The notes under the pieces: model-generated | What the model was told of the DNA's origin: nothing | What the model saw: the letters and a program-made list of their open reading frames with translations, nothing else | Databases searched by the model: none | DNA from: a virus | Virus record (IMG/VR): IMGVR_UViG_3300037584_005151 | Coordinates: 1-25,424 of that record | Strand: one strand, 5' to 3' | DNA length: 25,424 nt | Part shown: positions 8,235 through 14,409 of the stretch, piece after piece | How positions within the stretch are numbered: the stretch's first letter is position 1 | Layout of the letters: each line of letters begins with the position of its first letter | Position numbers and translations under genes: made by a program

Positions 8235-8256
8235 AATCTAACTCCGTTTAATAAAA

Positions 8257-8265
8257 TAAATAGTT
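8257..8265 (-). promoter_or_regulatory. RACTANTTA motif upstream of the Lys-rich gene
   Basis: Reads AACTATTTA on the minus strand. It directly abuts the preceding terminator stem and lies 22 bases before the ATG of the 57-aa gene. It could instead be part of the terminator's T-rich tail. Confidence 0.4.
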
Positions 8266-8287
8266 CTGAGGCGAAAAATCACCCCAG
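8257..8287 (-). terminator. Terminator after the larger capsid-associated paralogue
   Basis: On the minus strand, CTGGGGTG (8287-8280) pairs with CGCCTCAG (8273-8266) as an 8-bp stem that includes two G-T wobbles, with a loop of ATTTTT and a T-rich run after it. On the plus strand the wobbles become A-C mismatches, so the hairpin works only in gene direction. Confidence 0.55.
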
Positions 8288-8294
8288 ATACAAA

Positions 8295-9296
8295 TTATAG
8301 ATCACTTGGAGCTACGAAACCAGTAAAACGAAGCAAGAACTTTCCAGCAGTAATTGGAAGAGCATCACCTTTGGTTGTTCCACCAGTGAAGTTGCCGACT
8401 GTAACTCCTGCTGTTTTGCCTGGTGCATCAGTAAAAAAGTTTGTCTGATTTCCATTTTCTCCAGCGGCATTAGTGGTTACAGTAATCGTCGCACTACCAC
8501 CACCTCTAGAGGTTGCATCTGTTGTAAAGCTAGCGTTAGCATGAATCCCCTTAGAGATGCCTTGAGCAATTTTAGCCGCAGTGTTCGCTGATTTTAATTG
8601 ATATTTATTGGCAACTGTTGAGCCATCAAAATCATTATTATTTGTATCAGCAACAAAGTGAACCAAAGAACCATCGTCTTTTGTTAATGTGATCCTAGAG
8701 ACCTCATCTTCAAAGTTGGCAATATCTGTTTCTGTCACAGTGATTGTAGCAGTAGCAGTAGCCACGTCATTTCCAGCTGCTGTGTCCAAAGCAAAATAAA
8801 TGTATTCATCTTCTAAAGTTGATGCATTATCAAATTCGGTCAGTGTGTGCTTACCTAATGCATCTCCGATGTCTGCTACTAAATCATTTGGTGTGCCATC
8901 GGCAGCGTTTAATGTCCCATTACCAGCAGTTCCTCTGCGTAGTTGAATAGCATTGGCACCAGCAAGAGCTCCAGCAGAACCAACAAGGGCTTCCAAGCAA
9001 ACAGTTTCGACACTAGTAACAGCACCAAATACAGAATTAGTAAGTCGGCAAACAAATGCTGTTCCAGATGAAGGGCCGATGCAATCGCCATCTGCACTCT
9101 CATCCCCACCACTAATTACAGATACTTTAGATGATCCTAAATCAACAACAACGTCAGTAATTAATTTGTGACCTTCTCTATGTTGTGTGGCAGAAACAAT
9201 TGTTCCTTTCATACCGGCTGCTGTGCCGACATCCACAGACTTACCAAGTTTCTCGGCTTCAAAAAGTCTTTTTCTATCTAATCTTCTCATAGTCAT
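8295..9296 (-). CDS. Capsid-region structural protein, paralogue B with inserted domain
   Basis: A 333-aa protein paralogous to the gene just upstream. Both share an N-terminal RR-x-x-RKRLFE-x-EK-x-G signature, an AT-Q-H-R-x-G-x-x-x-I-T segment near residues 36-47, and the C-terminal end GK-x-L-(6 residues)-FVAP-x-DL. This copy has an extra segment at about 175-308 with ITLTKDDGSLVHFVAD, an Ala-rich helix and ATITVTTNAAGENGN, resembling the domain inserted in the sheath. The ATG at 9296 has AAGGAGG 7 bases upstream. LFE at residues 11-13 fits a prohead-protease site. Position after the capsid gene suggests a head decoration or vertex protein, which is inference; it matches no family I recognise. 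Confidence 0.8.
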   Translation of the reverse strand: MTMRRLDRKRLFEAEKLGKSVDVGTAAGMKGTIVSATQHREGHKLITDVVVDLGSSKVSVISGGDESADGDCIGPSSGTAFVCRLTNSVFGAVTSVETVCLEALVGSAGALAGANAIQLRRGTAGNGTLNAADGTPNDLVADIGDALGKHTLTEFDNASTLEDEYIYFALDTAAGNDVATATATITVTETDIANFEDEVSRITLTKDDGSLVHFVADTNNNDFDGSTVANKYQLKSANTAAKIAQGISKGIHANASFTTDATSRGGGSATITVTTNAAGENGNQTNFFTDAPGKTAGVTVGNFTGGTTKGDALPITAGKFLLRFTGFVAPSDL

Positions 9297-9308
9297 AATG
9301 TCACCTCC

Positions 9309-9872
9309 TTATAGGTCGTTAGGGGCAACAAACCCGTGAATGTAAATAAGTAATTTTCCTTGAGTTAATTGACCATTGTTGCTCGATGACGCACCTTGTT
9401 CTAAGTGTAAAAATTTACCTGCTGTTGATGCAGAGTCATCATATGGTTCAGACTTGTCTTCCCCTAGGACATTTAAATCAACAACAGTAGAAAGTGGAGT
9501 TGGAGCTGTTGAATCTGTTCCAACAGCTGAGGAGTGAAGTGACAAAGAAGCATTCAATCCTCCATCTAAAGTTTCCATCATGATTGCTCTGATTTCAGTA
9601 ATGTGACCAAATTTTGCAACTGTCAACTCTGCAATACTACTGTCTGTAGCAGAAGCAACACCAAATACACCACCGGTTGCCGATCCATCTTCAATAGTGA
9701 CGCTAGCGGCTCCTAAATCAATAGGAATTTCTGTAATAATTTCTTGACCTTGTCTGTGTTGAGTTGCAGTTCCAACACATGCTGATATTCCAGCTCCAGA
9801 ACCTAGCTCAACTGTTTGTCCGCGCTTTTCGACTTCAAAGAGTCTCTTGCGACTAAATCTTCTATTTCCCAT
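9309..9872 (-). CDS. Capsid-region structural protein, paralogue A
   Basis: A 187-aa protein and the shorter member of the tandem paralogue pair. It starts MGNRRFSRKRLFEVEKRGQT, has TQHRQGQEIITEIPIDLG near residue 40, and ends GKLLIYIHGFVAPNDL, each mirrored in the next gene. It is rich in Ser, Thr, Ala and Gly with alternating hydrophobic residues, as in beta-rich virion proteins. The LFE-V site at 11-14 could be cut by gp21. The ATG at 9872 has AAGGAG 8 bases upstream. It is the first large gene after the capsid terminator, and its stop is 13 bases from the next start. A minor capsid or decoration role is proposed from location only. Confidence 0.8.
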   Translation of the reverse strand: MGNRRFSRKRLFEVEKRGQTVELGSGAGISACVGTATQHRQGQEIITEIPIDLGAASVTIEDGSATGGVFGVASATDSSIAELTVAKFGHITEIRAIMMETLDGGLNASLSLHSSAVGTDSTAPTPLSTVVDLNVLGEDKSEPYDDSASTAGKFLHLEQGASSSNNGQLTQGKLLIYIHGFVAPNDL

Positions 9873-9894
9873 AATAATTTCTCCTTAAATTATG

Positions 9895-9993
9895 TTATTG
9901 CAATAACTTGTTCAAATCTTCGAGTTCCATACCAGCCACTTCGGTATTGGACTCTTCAAGGGCAGTGGCCTCGCCCAAGGAGGATATGTTCAA
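9895..9993 (-). CDS. Possible 32-aa acidic small ORF
   Basis: Between the capsid terminator and paralogue A an open frame ends LEDLNKLLQ and a TAA at 9895-9897. From the TTG at 9993 it encodes about 32 residues rich in Glu and Leu, including GEATALEESNTEVAGMELED. The frame stays open further upstream with no ATG, and the AGGA before the TTG is only 2 bases away, so the start is weak. An ATG at residue 22 would leave only 11 residues. It could be a real micro-gene, a decayed gene end or chance. Confidence 0.3.
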   Translation of the reverse strand: MNISSLGEATALEESNTEVAGMELEDLNKLLQ

Positions 9994-10001
9994 GTTCCTA
10001 A

Positions 10002-10010
10002 TAAGTAGTC
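10002..10010 (-). promoter_or_regulatory. RACTANTTA motif after the capsid terminator
   Basis: Reads GACTACTTA on the minus strand, shortly after the T-run of the major-capsid terminator and upstream of the small ORF and the paralogue pair. Candidate late promoter for the genes that follow. Confidence 0.38.
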
Positions 10011-10011
10011 T

Positions 10012-10051
10012 CAAATAAAACAAAAAACCCCATCACCGAAGTGACAGGGTT
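10012..10051 (-). terminator. Strong terminator after major capsid gene
   Basis: On the minus strand, AACCC (10051-10047) pairs with GGGTT (10030-10026), and the stem continues inward through two G-T wobbles and GTCAC-type pairs to a TTCG loop (10040-10037). It is followed by TTTTGTTTTATTT. The stable TTCG loop and T-run make it a convincing rho-independent terminator in gene direction. Confidence 0.85.
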
Positions 10052-10074
10052 GATTGCCTTCAACTAATCAGAGA

Positions 10075-11946
10075 TTAGGTAGCAGAGTATTCTCCACCAA
10101 GAAGATCACGGCAGATAACCAAACCGTACATATCAGGACGAACCATTTTCTTCGCATAGCGAGTCATGACACCCTTTCTAGGTACGAAGTCTTCTGTACC
10201 GAAGATCGTTGGTGTAGTTTGCAGTGGCACGTATGGTGCATACACGTATCCAGACTCCAAGAATGAAGAACCAATACGAGCAACCAAAAGAACGTTACGT
10301 GGGAAGTAAGGATCAACGATAACGTCAAACTTACGATTCAAAGAACCAACCTTTGTAGCGCCAATGTCGCCACGGTCAGCGTCAGCAGTAACGTTTGCAC
10401 GGAAACCAGCGGTAAACTCAAGGATGTTAGCAACTTCAGGAGAGCAAACAACGTGAGTAGCGCCACCACGCAAAGTCTTTCTGTGGATTTGAGCAGAAAC
10501 ATCATTGACAGTTTCAATCAAAGTCTCATACCATTCAGAAACTGTTCCGGTAAAGTCAGGAGCAGCAGAAGAAGCACCAATTTCAGCACCAGTTTCTCTG
10601 TTCACGAACAAACCAGGAGAGCGAGACCAGTAGTAAGTAGCAGCAGTTGCGCCATTTACAAGGTCAGCAAGGATCTCACGATCGATTTCAAGAGCAATTT
10701 GCTCAGACAAGATAGAAGTCAACTCAACCTCAGCATCAATGTTGTGATAAGCGTTCAAGTCTTGTCCTAATTCAGGAGTCCACTTTGCTTTCAACTTTTT
10801 GGTTTGAGCTGTGATGGCTGTTGAATCTACCTTGATGTCGATTTCTGGAATGTTTGTGTTTCCTTCCAAAGCATAGTTCGTTGCTGTACTTTGAACAGAA
10901 CCAACAGAACCACCAGCAGGAATGTTATCTCTCAAAGGATACTGAAAAGAGTTTGCTGGGATCGATGCAATACTAGTGTGTGTCCCAGGAGCAGAGCTAA
11001 CTTCTGATTGGTTTCCTACGATAAAGAATCGAACAGCTGCTTCTTGTGAAGTCAAAGCTGATTGATGTGGAGCACCCAAGCTATTAGAACTAACACGCTT
11101 GGTCAAACGACGAACTTGTTGCGCCTCAGCAGCGGTGTTGGTGTTAGATATACTAGAGTGAGCAGCAATGTCGGCCATAAATCCAGTAGTATCAGCTTGT
11201 TGCGCAAGATCGAGAATCGAAAAAGCTGACATGTTTTCAAAGTCCAGATTTGGAAATTGATCTTCAGCGACGTCAACAACAATAACAGCACCGGAGCTCA
11301 AACCCAAGAGGTCTGGGTCATAATTCAACAATTTTTTCTGCGCATCAGTAAGAGTGCTTGAAAGATCGATTACTGAATTAATAACGATGGTGTCTGCTGC
11401 TGGAGTAATGGTTCCATTTGATCCTGTTGGTGAAGCAAAGGCGTAACCAGTCATACCACCACGACCAGGTCCACTGAGGTCCCCTTTGTTGGTATCTAGA
11501 AGATTAACACCACTGATGATTTCAGCACCAACTTTATCGGTACCATAGATTGAAGTATCAGTTCGATTTCCTAAACGATCATTTAATGCATCTGAACCAG
11601 TGCCAAGACTGGGTGAATATACAAAGTCAAGGAAGAAGATCAGACCAGATGGCAATGACATCGGCTGAACGCTTACAAGATCGTTAGCAATCAATCCGGC
11701 GAATACACGACGAACGATTGGGAAAGCTACAGCAGCAAAACCTTCAACGTCACCAGCAGACATAGATGAAGATTCCTTCAACAATGACTTAGCTTGGTTC
11801 TCGAGAAGAACGGCCATAGTAGATTTTTTGGACTCATCGAGTCCCTCAAGAAGACCAGTTGCGGTCCACTTGTTCAAAAGAGCGTCGCCTTCTTGTTGCA
11901 AGTTGCGATTGACGATGCCTTCTGTCAAAGTTTCAATAATAGACAT
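10075..11946 (-). CDS. 23: Major capsid protein gp23
   Basis: A 623-aa precursor of the T4-type major head protein (HK97 fold), larger than T4 gp23 at 521 aa. The diagnostic region is AFPIVRRVFAGLIANDLVSV followed by QPM, near residues 74-95. Further support comes from a conserved C-terminal part with LRGGATHVVCSPEVANILE, a FDVIVDPYFPRN-x-LLV segment and PYVPL. The L-K-E motif at residues 56-58, about the same distance before the VRR segment as in T4, is a likely gp21 cleavage point that would remove the N-terminal delta region. The ATG at 11946 is chosen over an upstream codon because AGGAGA lies about 7 bases before it. It follows the scaffold gene closely and ends at a strong terminator. 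Confidence 0.95.
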   Translation of the reverse strand: MSIIETLTEGIVNRNLQQEGDALLNKWTATGLLEGLDESKKSTMAVLLENQAKSLLKESSSMSAGDVEGFAAVAFPIVRRVFAGLIANDLVSVQPMSLPSGLIFFLDFVYSPSLGTGSDALNDRLGNRTDTSIYGTDKVGAEIISGVNLLDTNKGDLSGPGRGGMTGYAFASPTGSNGTITPAADTIVINSVIDLSSTLTDAQKKLLNYDPDLLGLSSGAVIVVDVAEDQFPNLDFENMSAFSILDLAQQADTTGFMADIAAHSSISNTNTAAEAQQVRRLTKRVSSNSLGAPHQSALTSQEAAVRFFIVGNQSEVSSAPGTHTSIASIPANSFQYPLRDNIPAGGSVGSVQSTATNYALEGNTNIPEIDIKVDSTAITAQTKKLKAKWTPELGQDLNAYHNIDAEVELTSILSEQIALEIDREILADLVNGATAATYYWSRSPGLFVNRETGAEIGASSAAPDFTGTVSEWYETLIETVNDVSAQIHRKTLRGGATHVVCSPEVANILEFTAGFRANVTADADRGDIGATKVGSLNRKFDVIVDPYFPRNVLLVARIGSSFLESGYVYAPYVPLQTTPTIFGTEDFVPRKGVMTRYAKKMVRPDMYGLVICRDLLGGEYSAT

Positions 11947-11965
11947 TTTATTTCTCCTAAAATTA

Positions 11966-13144
11966 TTATTTAATGCCTGCAAGCTTTTGCATCTTTTCCT
12001 TAAAGGGGTCGACGCTCTGCTTGCTTTCGTTAATGTTTTGTCTTGAATTCAGCATAGAACTTAAGTTCGATCTTCTGTTGACTGACTCGCTAAGTGATTG
12101 TGGACCATTTTTGCTATTAGGCGTCGATCCCACTGTAGCTCTGAGTGTCTCATGAAGATTTTTAGCTTCCTTCGGAGACTCCGCGTTCGAGATGGCTTCG
12201 ACAATTTTAGATTTTTGTCGCTCATTCAGGGAGGCATCGCTTAGAGTGCGGTTTTGATATAAAAGTTTTGCGTTGGACAATAGTGACTCTTCAAGGTGTA
12301 CTTCAAGCTTTGCTAGTACATCAACCAGTTGGTTGTTTTGATTTGTGAGAGTCTCGATTGTCTCATGTAATTCGTTTGTTTGTCCCATGACTTCCTCTAT
12401 GTTTTCTTCTTCTGATTCTTCTTCTGAATCTTCTTCGTATAGAAGTTCTGCCATGTCTTGATTGTATTTTCTTCTGCTTTCAGGTGTTAGGTGGTGGCCC
12501 ATTTCGTTTCTCTTTGGGTCAAAGTCAACTTCTGTATGATCTCCGATCATTGCTTCGTCAAGCATATCAAGGACTTCTTGTAATTCCTCTTCTTCTCGAT
12601 CGCGATTAACACTCTCTTGAAGAGCCGCTAGCATGTCGTCAAGGCTTTCTCCGCCACCAGAGGTGTCATCACCTGCCGGAGCTTCAGGAGCAGCTTCAGG
12701 GGCAGCCTCAGGAGTCGCAGAGGCTTCTTCAGGTCCGCCTTCTTGACCAAGTGCTTCTCTCTCTTCGTCGGTCATTTCAAAATCACCAAGATCTAATTCA
12801 ATCATTCCACTATTATCTTCAGGTAAGTTGTCGACAAGAGCGGAGAACGTTGTCATCATGTCGTCATAGCGAGAGTCCCATGCAGGAGGAGCTTCAATTG
12901 TTACCCCTTGCTCTGTACCACCCATGCCAGCTATTGGAGCTTCAGCATCTTCGTTAAGTTCTTGCTCAGCTTCGCTAATAACTTCATCAACTTTTGCCAT
13001 CGGATTATCTGTTTCAAGCATTTGATCAACCGCTTCTTTGATTTGCTTTGAGTATTTATCAAGAACAGATTGTTCAGCATTCTTGATTGCTTGCTCTCTC
13101 AACGCTGCAGCATCAGCAATTGCTTGTTCTAACATGTTAGACAT
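11966..13144 (-). CDS. 22: Prohead core scaffold protein gp22
   Basis: A 392-aa, strongly acidic, helix-rich protein directly upstream of the major capsid gene, where T4 gene 22 lies. T4 gp22 (269 aa) forms the internal scaffold and is cut into small peptides by gp21. Visible parts are an Ala/Glu/Gln helical N-terminus, an Ala-Pro-Glu repeat near 145-165, very acidic stretches, a coiled-coil-like part around ETIETLTNQNNQLVDVLAKL, and the C-terminal end KEKMQKLAGIK. There are many L-x-E or I-x-E sites. The ATG at 13144 has AGGAG upstream and a GACTATTTA motif 30 bases away. The assignment rests on composition, position and the C-terminus, because scaffolds diverge quickly. Confidence 0.87.
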   Translation of the reverse strand: MSNMLEQAIADAAALREQAIKNAEQSVLDKYSKQIKEAVDQMLETDNPMAKVDEVISEAEQELNEDAEAPIAGMGGTEQGVTIEAPPAWDSRYDDMMTTFSALVDNLPEDNSGMIELDLGDFEMTDEEREALGQEGGPEEASATPEAAPEAAPEAPAGDDTSGGGESLDDMLAALQESVNRDREEEELQEVLDMLDEAMIGDHTEVDFDPKRNEMGHHLTPESRRKYNQDMAELLYEEDSEEESEEENIEEVMGQTNELHETIETLTNQNNQLVDVLAKLEVHLEESLLSNAKLLYQNRTLSDASLNERQKSKIVEAISNAESPKEAKNLHETLRATVGSTPNSKNGPQSLSESVNRRSNLSSMLNSRQNINESKQSVDPFKEKMQKLAGIK

Positions 13145-13174
13145 AGATTGATCTCCTAAAAGTATTTTCTCAAT

Positions 13175-13183
13175 TAAATAGTC
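13175..13183 (-). promoter_or_regulatory. RACTANTTA motif upstream of scaffold gene
   Basis: Reads GACTATTTA on the minus strand in the gap between the 365-aa fibre gene and the scaffold gene, 30 bases before the ATG. No terminator hairpin is visible in this gap. Confidence 0.42.
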
Positions 13184-13221
13184 TTGATTTTAATAAACGG
13201 CGATGATTTAAGGATTCAAGG

Positions 13222-14319
13222 TTACGCATAAGGGTTGAACTTAACAACAGTTGTAAAACGAAAAGTTTCATCTCCATCAAATCCGCCACCTATTCCCAAA
13301 GAAAATCCGTAAATGTTTCCTGCTGAAAATGTAGTATTTGCGGCACTTGTAAAATCAAAAGTATAAGTTGTATTAATACCTTGTCCATTTAATACTAGCG
13401 ATGTTGCCGGTGTTGAACTGTAAGCGTTGTTCCCATCTACCCCAACGTGCAAAGAAGCTGTTAATTGTTTGCCAATAAATGAGCCTGTTGATCGAAGCTG
13501 TATTTGTATTAGCTCTCCATTGAAAGGAGCTATAAAAAAGTTGACCGATGATGGCCCAACTCTTTCTGTAAAAGAGTCGTCACTGGGGAAATAAATTGGA
13601 TTGAAAGACGAGTGAGGATTTTGAAATATACCTTGGTCAATTTCATATACGCCTCCAACAATTGTCTCGCCTATTTGATCTTTGACAGCAGCCGAGGCGG
13701 TACCGTTTAGTGAGCCAGTAAAACCTAGTGTAGTGGAAGTAACAGATCCGGCGAAAGATGTGTTTGTCGATCCATCAAAAGTAATGGCAGGATTACCAGA
13801 GTTATCTCGGATGTCGTTTCCTCTGATGCGGATGTCGCCATCGATGTCTAGTTTGTGAGAGGGTGTATCCGTGCCAATACCCACCTTACTAGTGGAGGCG
13901 TCAGCCGTGAAGTACACATTGCCGTCCTTATCTTTGATGACAAAGTCAATATTATTACCACCATTGTTAATTCTAACTTTGTGAGGAGCACTGGGATTGT
14001 CTTGACAATCTATGAAATTGTTACCACCAGCATTAAGTCTTATTCGATTGTCACTAAAGTTTATCCATGTATTGCCATCCCCGTTGTGATAGATATATTG
14101 ATTAACTCCAATGTCACCAGCCACATCTAGAGTGTAGTCTGGTGTGGTAGTTCCTATGCCAACACTACCAGAAGACCCAGATATAACCATCCTTACTGAG
14201 CCGCTGGTTTCAAAGCCAATGTAATCTTCTCCAAAATCTATTAATGTATCTCTCTGAGTATCATCTGCTGCTCTTAGGTCTCCGATTACTTGAGATCCTT
14301 TTGAAAATTTGTATGACAT
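13222..14319 (-). CDS. Fibre-like structural protein with GIGT repeats
   Basis: A 365-aa protein beginning MSYKFSKGSQVIGDLRAADD. It contains the repeat VGIGTTTPDYTLDVAGDI (about residue 53) and a second copy, VGIGTDTPSHKLDIDGDI. This unit is common in phage tail-fibre shafts and also occurs in the 1589-aa protein of this cluster. Asn/Gly-rich strands between the copies, and a C-terminal half with alternating hydrophobics and FNGELIQIQLRSTGS, suggest a beta-structured tip. The ATG at 14319 is preferred over an upstream codon because ACGAGG precedes it and the region further upstream is a terminator. Host attachment is inferred; an accessory virion protein is the alternative. Confidence 0.8.
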   Translation of the reverse strand: MSYKFSKGSQVIGDLRAADDTQRDTLIDFGEDYIGFETSGSVRMVISGSSGSVGIGTTTPDYTLDVAGDIGVNQYIYHNGDGNTWINFSDNRIRLNAGGNNFIDCQDNPSAPHKVRINNGGNNIDFVIKDKDGNVYFTADASTSKVGIGTDTPSHKLDIDGDIRIRGNDIRDNSGNPAITFDGSTNTSFAGSVTSTTLGFTGSLNGTASAAVKDQIGETIVGGVYEIDQGIFQNPHSSFNPIYFPSDDSFTERVGPSSVNFFIAPFNGELIQIQLRSTGSFIGKQLTASLHVGVDGNNAYSSTPATSLVLNGQGINTTYTFDFTSAANTTFSAGNIYGFSLGIGGGFDGDETFRFTTVVKFNPYA

Positions 14320-14340
14320 AGTTAATCCTCGTGTTTGTAT

Positions 14341-14350
14341 TAAATAGAAA
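14341..14350 (-). promoter_or_regulatory. CTATTTA motif upstream of 365-aa fibre gene
   Basis: Reads TTTCTATTTA on the minus strand, immediately after the terminator stem and 21 bases before the ATG. It has the CTATTTA core but lacks the RA prefix of other copies, and may double as the terminator's T-rich tail. Confidence 0.33.
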
Positions 14351-14376
14351 AAGGGTTGGACTTTCGCCCAACCCTT
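14345..14376 (-). terminator. Terminator after the 758-aa fibre gene
   Basis: Inverted repeat AAGGGTTGG (14351-14359) and CCAACCCTT (14368-14376). On the minus strand the loop is about 8 bases and the stem is followed by TTTCTATTT. A good rho-independent terminator in gene direction. Confidence 0.82.
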
Positions 14377-14409
14377 CCAAGAAAAATCTTGAACCAATAA
14401 TCCAATAAA

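Noticed and set aside
8050-8241. Plus-strand frame with Phe/Ala-rich, membrane-like sequence
   Set aside because: It is the antisense shadow of the Lys/Ala-rich gene: Lys codons read backwards give Phe. No plus-strand ribosome-binding site supports it.
11947-11982. Upstream start for the major capsid protein
   Set aside because: It would overlap the end of the scaffold gene and has no ribosome-binding site, whereas the ATG at 11946 has a clear AGGAGA.
14320-14397. Upstream start for the 365-aa fibre protein
   Set aside because: The extra 26 codons run through a strong terminator hairpin, and the ATG at 14319 has its own ribosome-binding site.
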